From assembly GCA_050260095.1 (NCBI GenBank), contig JBLNBQ010000138.1, positions 1-5,772 of the forward strand: a stretch of DNA of 5,772 nt. Direction: 5' to 3'. Shown in pieces: positions 5,062 to 5,772 of this stretch (positions are counted from its first letter, which is position 1; every line of letters starts with the position of its first letter). Under the pieces are notes generated by a model that was not told the DNA's origin, did no database searches, and saw only the letters and a program-made list of their open reading frames with translations. The translations under genes and the position numbers were made by a program. Source of the DNA: JBLNBQ01 sp050260095 (lineage in GTDB: Bacteria; Bacillota; UBA5301; DYFA01).

Positions 5062-5772
5062 ATGAGCACCAGACGATGGAGCCTCCGCTTGGTCCTGTTG
5101 GTGACCCTGCTGCTTGGCACAGTGACTGTGGCGCAGGCGGCCAACCAGATTGTCGTCGTCAAGTCGGAGTACACTCAGAAGTACTACACCAAGATTGGCG
5201 GCAGTTTCACTGCCTACTGGGACTCGGTTGAGACCATCATGAAGCGCGCTGGGTACGAGGGACAATACGACATTCTGTCCGACGCCGACGTCGAGGACGG
5301 CAAGCTGTCCGTCGATACCTGGAAGCTGGCCATCCTGCCCGTCAACAACTGCATGTCCAAGAAGGAAGCCGAACAGATCATCAGGTACGTCAAGGAGGGC
5401 GGCGCACTCATCGCCAACTATAACGTCGGCTTGAGGCTGGAGAACGGTAACGACTCCCTCAACTTCCTAATCGCCGACGCGACCGGCGTCGACCGGGCCC
5501 CGGAGTTCTCTTCGGGCGTCAACCCCAACTATGCATTCATGAAGGCGACCGACCCGTACCACCCGTTCTTCGCCGGTCAGCCTCAGACAGTTCCTTTCCC
5601 CAAGCACTACACCGTGTTGGCCATGCCGCGAGAAGAGGTAAAGGTAGTCGCCCGGTGGTACAACGACGCTGGCGTACCATCCAACGTCGACCGCAAGAGC
5701 GGCGCCATCTTCCAGATTGGCCGGGTCGTGTATAACGGCGGCGACATGTGGGACCCCGACCGCAGCCGGGAC
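5062..5772 (+). CDS. Exported GATase-like (GH42 trimerisation-like) domain protein, copy B, 3' partial
   Basis: An open frame from ATG 5062 to the right edge, 237 codons without a stop, so the gene continues outside the window. It is a paralogue of the gene at 4165-4929. The signal peptide has the same layout (MSTRRW, hydrophobic core, AQA/AN; cleavage near residue 26). Shared blocks in the same order are SEYT, DVEDGKLS, KLAI, GGAL, YNV-LR, HPFFAG-P, EVKV-A, GAIF, VVY-GG and WDPD-S. By analogy with copy A only about 15-25 residues should be missing. The region replacing 'KGELRKDFAIAEVLG' is less like the GH42 pattern (NDSLNFLIADATG). There is no cysteine at the expected nucleophile place; one cysteine sits in VNNCMSKKEA. 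Predicted to be secreted or surface-associated, with a structural or ligand-binding role. Sampled G+C of 50-55% is lower than the left half of the window. Confidence 0.85.
   Translation, partial: MSTRRWSLRLVLLVTLLLGTVTVAQAANQIVVVKSEYTQKYYTKIGGSFTAYWDSVETIMKRAGYEGQYDILSDADVEDGKLSVDTWKLAILPVNNCMSKKEAEQIIRYVKEGGALIANYNVGLRLENGNDSLNFLIADATGVDRAPEFSSGVNPNYAFMKATDPYHPFFAGQPQTVPFPKHYTVLAMPREEVKVVARWYNDAGVPSNVDRKSGAIFQIGRVVYNGGDMWDPDRSRD

Noticed and set aside
1..5772. CRISPR arrays, tRNA or rRNA genes, insertion sequences
   Set aside because: No regularly spaced repeats, cloverleaf-like segments, transposase motifs or terminal inverted repeats were seen on either strand.

Overview
The window reads as chromosomal DNA of a GC-rich bacterium, most likely a Bacillota-type (Firmicutes, Clostridia/Limnochordia-like) lineage. 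The main reason is a rapZ(yvcJ)-yvcK gene pair at the left end, with a YvcK that carries two N-terminal membrane segments. Strong AGGAGG-type ribosome sites and one lipoprotein signal fit this. The taxon is inferred from gene order and protein character, not from a search.

Left block (1-2947, + strand): the 3' part of rapZ (its P-loop end lies outside the window), overlapped by yvcK, overlapped or abutted in turn by a lipoprotein with a DUF4097-like beta-solenoid. The spacing suggests one transcript. In many Bacillota whiA follows yvcK; here the lipoprotein takes that place. Sampled 60-base lines of this block are about 68-70% G+C.

Middle (2953-3987, - strand): a medium-chain dehydrogenase/reductase that has lost the usual zinc ligands, convergent with the lipoprotein gene and separated from it by only 5 bases. 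Its start faces a 177-base divergent intergenic region (3988-4164). That region contains a LacI-type palindrome, a perfect 10-bp inverted repeat and a 10-bp tandem repeat, so it is probably the control region for both flanking units.

Right block (4165-5772, + strand): two tandem paralogous genes for exported proteins. Each has a signal peptide followed by one domain resembling the non-catalytic glutamine-amidotransferase-like (beta-galactosidase trimerisation, GH42M-like) fold. The second gene has no stop inside the window and runs off the right edge. Sampled lines here are 50-60% G+C, clearly lower than the left block, so this part may have a different history. A 132-base spacer with two small hairpins and an orphan Shine-Dalgarno sequence separates the two genes.

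The left block is conserved housekeeping (cell envelope and carbon-metabolism control). The middle and right blocks look like an accessory, possibly carbohydrate-related locus with its own regulator site. The tandem exported GATase-like proteins are the least explained part of the window.
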